Shown piece after piece: positions 58,916-64,000 of a stretch of 64,000 nucleotides of DNA; the stretch's first letter is position 1; each line of letters opens with the position of its first letter. This DNA is from Apricaphanius iberus (Eukaryota; Chordata; Actinopteri; Cyprinodontiformes; Aphaniidae), in NCBI GenBank assembly GCA_028564705.1, contig JAPXFQ010000483.1, positions 186,001-250,000 on the forward strand, written 5' to 3'. The position numbers were made by a program, and so were the translations under genes. Under the pieces are notes generated by a model. The model did not search any database. It was not told the origin of the DNA and worked only from the letters and a program-made list of their open reading frames with translations.

Positions 58916-61562
58916 CAAACTGCAGAATCTGCACGCACAGTGAGGCAAAGACTTTTGGAAGATGGCCTGGTGTCAAGAAGGGCAGCAATGAAGCCATTTC
59001 TCTCCAAAAAAAATCCATCAGGGATAGATTGATCTTCTGCAGAAAGTATGGTGAATGGACTGCTGAGGACTGGGGCTAGGTCATATTCTCGGATGAAGCC
59101 TCTTTCCGATTGTTTGGGGCATCTGGAAAAAGGCTTGTCCGGAGAAGAAAAGGTGAGCGCTACCATCAGTCCTATGTCATGCCAACAGTAAAGCATACTG
59201 AGACCAATCATGTGTGGGGTTTCTTCTCATCCAAGGGAGTGGGCTCACTTACAATTTTGCCCAAAAATACAGTCATGAATAAAGAATGGTACCAAAACAC
59301 CCTCCAACAGCAACGTCTTCCAACAATAGTTTGTTTGGGGTTTTTTCGTGTCCTGTCTAACAGTTTGCTACTCAGACTTGGTGTCTGAGTAGCAAGTACC
59401 TGCACAAAATATTTACTTTCCCAAGCAGAGCATTACAACTTTGCTATAATACTCCACTTGATGTATATGTATGAAAAATCTTTATTAGTGATTACTGAGG
59501 GTTTAATTTCTTTAAGTTATGGACACGAAATTAAGAAGGAAGAAAGGAAGAAGATCAAGAAGAGAAACAAGACCGGTAGAAGTGTGAACTGACGATACAA
59601 GATAGGGAGGTGAACAAAGAACACAAGAAAACATCCCAGTCCTCCAACTCTGTTGGATGGCAGAGAAGTGGGAAAACAAAATAAACAAAAACCACCAATA
59701 GAACAGAAAAACATTAACAAATCAGATCTAGTAATATAAACTAAGAGTTACACATTCACTACACACAAAAATGGATTATTGAACACAACACTGATGTTTC
59801 TGGTAAACTCCTGGTAACAGCTTTCCAATTAGGATAATCTCAGCTCGAGATATGTCCGTACTTACCAATGTCCCCACACCTATGTGTGTGTGTGCAAGCA
59901 TGGAGGTATCAATAAGGTTTTCCCATGCAAGTGATTAATAGCTGGTGTGAGTAACCATACCGCCAATCCGTCCTACAGGAATCGACGCAGACATGAAGGA
60001 GGCAGGAAACGCACGCGTCCAGAGTCCCAAAGACCGCAGGAGCCACAGGCGGGCCAGCGCAGGGCCGATCACCCACCAACAGAGGAACAGATGGAAGCCC
60101 CAGGGGAACACCCACCAGCCGCAATGCTGGGATTCCCTGCCGCAAGGCAGGAGGGACCCGCAGCCGGCCGACACCACCAACCCGGACCTATCCCCACCGC
60201 CAACAACCCAGACACCCCCACACACACACGGTCCGCCAGGGAGCCACAGTAAAAGCCGCAGCGGATGTACGCAGGCCGCGCCCAGCCAGCACATGGAGAC
60301 CCAGATCTACCAGCCCCCGGGTCCAGATCCAGCCCCATGCAGAGCGCCGAGACCAGGGGCCCAGCCAATGCTCCCCACATGAACCGACCAGGCCGCAGAA
60401 CCCACATAACCGGCAGGAGGCCCGAGCCCCAGGTACGGTCTCCACCAACCCAACGAACGGCAACAACCTACCTTGCAACCCCGGCACCCCCATAAGAGGT
60501 GCCCCAGTCAATCCAAGAAGGACGTCGGCATGAAATAGCGGCCGCCTGCCACACCAGCCCACCTAGGACCAGCCAGGCAGCCAACATCGACCAGCAGGCA
60601 GGGGCATCAGTCACCGACAGGGAGTAACGGAGGGGAAAAAGATGCACCAGGCCAGAGGGCAGCCAAACACCCGACCTGACAAAACATACAGAGACAATCA
60701 TACGTACCCTCCCTCTTACGCGCACACATTCTCACCAACACAGGACACCCAAAAAAGGACGCTGTACACTTATTCATACGCCCCATACATACTCTATACT
60801 CCCAGGCTCAGGGACAGATGCCCCTATAGAGCAACCTGCCCCTGCACCTCGCCCCCATCCCAAGGGAAGACCTAAAACCATCCAAACATTCAGACTACTA
60901 ACAAAACACAGGACACTAGACACCCAGGCTGAGTTTAACCCACCCTCCCCCCGTACACCTTCCCCCCATTCAAGTGCTCCCCGGTTAGGGAGAGCACCTG
61001 TGCTAGATGGTAAACGCCTCCCTGCCAACAAGAGAGGCCCCAAGCACCGCCAGCGCAACAAGGGCTCCCACGCTGAGGCAGGAACCCAGCGCACCACCAA
61101 CTCGGATACCCCAGACATGCCAAGCCGGGCCCGTGAGCAGACCGAAGCCCCAGGCGGCCGACCCCCCAGGCAGACACCCACCATCCTTGCTATCACCGCC
61201 CGAGTAGTTAATCTTCAATAGGCAGGTGGACAAATAAAAACCCACTAATTCTGACAAACTCCAAGAAGTGATTATCAAAGAATGGGTTGCTACCAGTCAG
61301 GATTTGGCCCAGAAGTTGATTAATAGCATCCCAGTTGAATTGCAGAGGTCCTGAAAAAGAAGGGCCAACACTGCAAATACTGTCTCTTTGCATAAATGTG
61401 ATATAATTGTCGATAAAATCCTTTGAAATATATGAAGTGCTTGTAATTATATTTCAGTACATCACAGAAACAACTGAAACAAAGATCTAAAAGGAGTTTG
61501 GCGGCAAACTTTGTGAAAACTAATATTTGTGTCATTCTCAAAACTTCTGGCCACGACTGTAT
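58916..61562 (+). pseudogene. Tc1-like element (DD35E type), split by a GC-rich insertion
   Basis: Same family as 662-1655. 58916-59326 covers the region before and after the first catalytic Asp. IFSDEASFRLFGASGKRLVR (about 59081-59140) is intact, but a TAG precedes it at about 59076. Coding is interrupted at about 59326 and resumes at about 61207, and roughly 160 bp that should lie between, including the second Asp and the Glu, are missing. The C-terminus and 3' untranslated region follow. The terminal inverted repeat at 61528-61562 ends GGCCACGACTGTA, the expected family terminus. The 5' end is truncated. Confidence 0.85.
59327..61206. mobile_element. GC-rich insertion of unknown class
   Basis: About 1.9 kb replaces part of the Tc1. 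The first 600 bp are AT-rich and start with a 13-bp perfect hairpin (59365-59395). From about 59930 on it is strongly C/A-rich on the plus strand, so both strands carry long proline- or glycine-rich ORFs with no domain. No target duplication is visible. Similar proline-rich pseudo-proteins are often annotated from fish repeats. I cannot name the element. Confidence 0.5.
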
Positions 61563-62177
61563 ATGCAGACTCTGCGGATGAGCTAAGGTGGCGTTGCGGT
61601 GGCGGTGTGTGATGCCTGCAGTTGCAGCACAGGTAGGAGTGGCGATAAAGCCTAGTTTATACTTCTGCAACAGCAAGTTTGCTGTGAAAACATTTCCCCC
61701 TCAAGGAGCAATGGCCGACAGAAAGTACGTTTTTATTAAGCTCTAAAGCTTTTTACTAAAAGTGCAGCTCATTGAATAATCCAAAAAACACACAAACAAA
61801 ACACAGCAGCCTTTTTTGTTGTTGTTTTTTGTTGTTCTATACCTACTTGTGTTCACTATAGTCAAAAGAACAGATTAGATAAATTATCCATCTAATATAA
61901 AAAGCATGCAGTGCCCAAACGCTGCAGTAACTACTGATTATAGCAACTATAGAGCCCTGTTTTGGTGAAGCGATCTCTGGCTGTTACTGAGCTGACCAAT
62001 CATAGGCCCATGCTCTCCGACAGAGACTTTTAGTTAAAAATGGGGCTTGACTCCATCCGTCCTTTGCGTAAGTGACTGAGAGCCCTTGTGTCGATGGATA
62101 ATTGCTTTGCGTCAAAACGGAGAAACATAAACTGGCCTTAAGCTGCTACGGCCCTTACACTTTAGATCGTACAACTA
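61563..62177. other. Intronic stretch without a recognised feature
   Basis: Contains GCGGTGGCGGTGTG-like and other CpG words near 61590 but no resolved repeat ends. Confidence 0.4.
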
Positions 62178-62185
62178 GCTCATAG

Positions 62186-63423
62186 TAGGGCTGTAACGAC
62201 GCATGGACTTAATCAATTACGTCGGCACGTAAAATACGTTGACGCAAAAAATGTGCGTCGATGCGTCATCACTTTCAAAACAAACACGGCGAAAGCAAGT
62301 AGGGTCAGCATGAGTTAGTCAGTTGACCTAAATACCTCCATCCGAACACGCAGTTCAAAGGTATGGAACAATTTTAAAATAAAAGGGAGCGATTTTGTCA
62401 TCTGCTGGCTTCACAAAATGGAAGTGGCTTTTAAAGCACAACGGCATCCTGGAGCAGTTCCAGCAAATGATTAAACACAGTAAAAAAAAGTTGACAACTT
62501 ACAAACGCTATGTATTGTACCCTATAACTTACCCAAACGCCCCCACCTAGAGGGCATATACTCATACACAGCTGCATCTGGTGTATGTTACTGCTATCTG
62601 TTTTGTTGGTTTGTATTTGTGACCCGTATTGGCAGAATGAATCGGAATGCACACAGACTGATTATGAGCAAAAGCCGTAAATGTGAGAGAGTGTTATTTG
62701 GTCTCGGTAAACATTTTTGTTAACAAAGTTAATGCACTACCTACCCGCTAAACGTAGCCGTTGTGGACATTATTTTAACATTGTTTAACTGATTGCAAAA
62801 GCAAACCGACAACGAACTCTTGATTGTCACGTTTAGTAATGCCTCATCCTGTTTGAATTCTATTTTTTTACTTCATGTTTCTCCAGTTTGTCAGATTCGA
62901 AGTTATCATCTAAAAACTAGAAAAATGTGGAGCATTTTATTGTAATGAACAGTGTCTCTCTCTCTCTATCACTCTCTTGCAAATCTTGTGTCAGAAACAA
63001 GCAAAAATGCAGCAAAATCATTTTTTTTGTGAATGAAGAGCACTTCTTTGCATAAATAAAGTGAATGTTCAATTTTGTTTTATATTTTTGGGGGGTATTT
63101 TCTCTCCTTTATTCATATGGTTTCTTTGCACAATATTTAGCTTCTTGTTAAATGCAACCTCTAACACAAGGTTGTACTAATACAACAACTTCATTTGGGA
63201 TTTTATTTTACAATTAAAATGTATTCAAATGAAGAAATTTGTTTATTTCATGGAAATACATAAATTAATAAGTGTCAAATTTCTATACAAATCAAATAGT
63301 AGGTAAGTAATCGATAATCAAATCAAAATTAAATTGAACAATTAATCATTAGATTAATCGATGCATCGAAAAAATAATTGCTAGACTCATCGATTACAAA
63401 AATAATCGTTTTGTCCAGCCCTA
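62186..63423. mobile_element. hAT-like non-autonomous element
   Basis: The 1,238-bp element starts TAGGGCTGTAACGACGC and ends GTTTTGTCCAGCCCTA. It is flanked by GCTCATAG (62178-62185) and GCTCAGAG (63424-63431), 7 of 8 matching. The subterminal GATGCGTC / GATGCATCG words fit hAT ends. Interior ORFs (for example 62431-62652 minus) have no transposase motif. Confidence 0.75.
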
Positions 63424-63431
63424 GCTCAGAG

Positions 63432-64000
63432 GTCATAATTCTAGCTGTGTTTCTTCCCTAGATGAAGCAACTGAAGCAGCAGCTGCTGCCATTTGCACTC
63501 CGCATTTTCTTAAACATAGAAAGTACCCATCGACTATTGTTTCCATTTCTTTTTCTGTGTGTATCATCATTTTTTTCCTGCCCCAAGTCAGTCGCAGCAA
63601 ATGGAGGCAGACAGAGTCTGCTTCTAAGTTAGTTTTTTTTCCTGGTAAAAGGGCAGTTTACTTCATTATGGTTCGCTGACCTCTGTTCCTTATTGCAATG
63701 GAGTTTTATATACTTCAATCAGAACGTTTCGTACAAAGCAGGGCAGAGTTAACATTTTTGAAAAATTATTACTGTGAGATGATGCTGCTATTCTAAAACA
63801 TTCATCTATATCAAAGCTTAAAAAACACCATGCCAAGAATGCCAATAAATGTGACTTGATCCAAATTTTTTTGGACAGGACTAAGAAGAGAATGTTTACA
63901 ATTAGCACAAATTCAAAGTCCACCATTTTCACAGCTCTGTGGTTACCAATTCCAAAAACGCAAAACAAGTTTTGCTGATCTTTTTACAGATCAGTCAGGG
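63432..64000. other. Intronic stretch without a recognised feature
   Basis: A 92-codon minus-strand ORF at 63690-63968 has no recognisable domain or UVRAG similarity. Nothing else stands out. Confidence 0.4.

Noticed and set aside
59850..59870. Minus-strand GTAAGT donor near 59862 as the previous UVRAG exon boundary
   Set aside because: The sequence before it is a (CA)n/(GT)n-bearing part of the GC-rich insert and not coding.
59947..60500. Long proline-rich ORFs on the plus strand and glycine/tryptophan-rich ORFs on the minus strand
   Set aside because: They overlap in all frames, reflect C-rich composition, lack domains or splice context, and lie in an insertion within a transposon. They are not host genes.
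59327..61206. Helitron
   Set aside because: A hairpin lies near one end, but it is 38 bp from the break, the end is not CTRR, and the other end does not start with TC next to the break.

Overview
The window is AT-rich vertebrate DNA, almost certainly from a teleost fish. It combines a spliced host gene with large introns and several fish-typical transposon families: Tc1/mariner (DD35E- and DD38E-spaced), L2-, Rex1- and RTE-like LINEs, a Penelope-like element, hAT- and Harbinger-type MITEs and tRNA-derived SINEs. No bacterial gene organisation, rRNA, stand-alone tRNA or CRISPR array is present. The species cannot be fixed from the sequence.

The only host gene I can support is UVRAG (UV radiation resistance-associated protein, a subunit of the endosomal/autophagic class III PI3-kinase complex II), on the minus strand. 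Five consecutive internal exons are visible. In transcript order they are 54159-54030, 24555-24471, 16344-16257, 10576-10516 and 2784-2619. All have GT-AG splice sites and their reading phases join without a break (about 530 coding nt, about 176 codons). They run from the Beclin-1-binding coiled coil into the conserved C-terminal half. The N-terminal C2-domain exons should lie beyond the right edge and the last exons beyond the left edge. The introns between the visible exons are about 29.5, 8.1, 5.7 and 7.7 kb.

Everything else is intronic and mostly transposon-derived. 1-4430 (downstream of the last visible exon and into the next intron): a TTAA-flanked MITE, a broken Tc1, a hAT-like end and a scrambled Tc1 relic. 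4740-10250: a Harbinger-like copy, then a three-level nest in which a DD38E Tc1-like element sits in a TA microsatellite, inside a hAT-like MITE, inside a minus-strand Tc1 whose two ends come from different families. 10980-16600: LINE tails, MITE-like pieces, a tandemly duplicated coding-like repeat and a 60-bp templated patch. 16600-24470: sparse, with two repeat relics, a SINE and an L2 copy. 24556-54029: the giant intron, holding a Tc1-derived minisatellite, Harbinger-like MITEs (one carrying an 80-bp minisatellite), an L2 with a nearly open reverse transcriptase, a second inverted DD38E copy, a Rex1-like tail, a Penelope-like fragment with a hammerhead-like motif, and an L2 nested in a mariner-type element. 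54160-64000: hAT MITEs, an RTE tail and a Tc1 split by a GC-rich 1.9 kb insert.

I see no undescribed multi-gene system. The most interesting signals are the pair of near-identical inverted DD38E elements with different single frameshifts, the chimeric Tc1, and the hammerhead-like motif beside the Penelope-like coding end. Family names rest on motif recognition without database searches.
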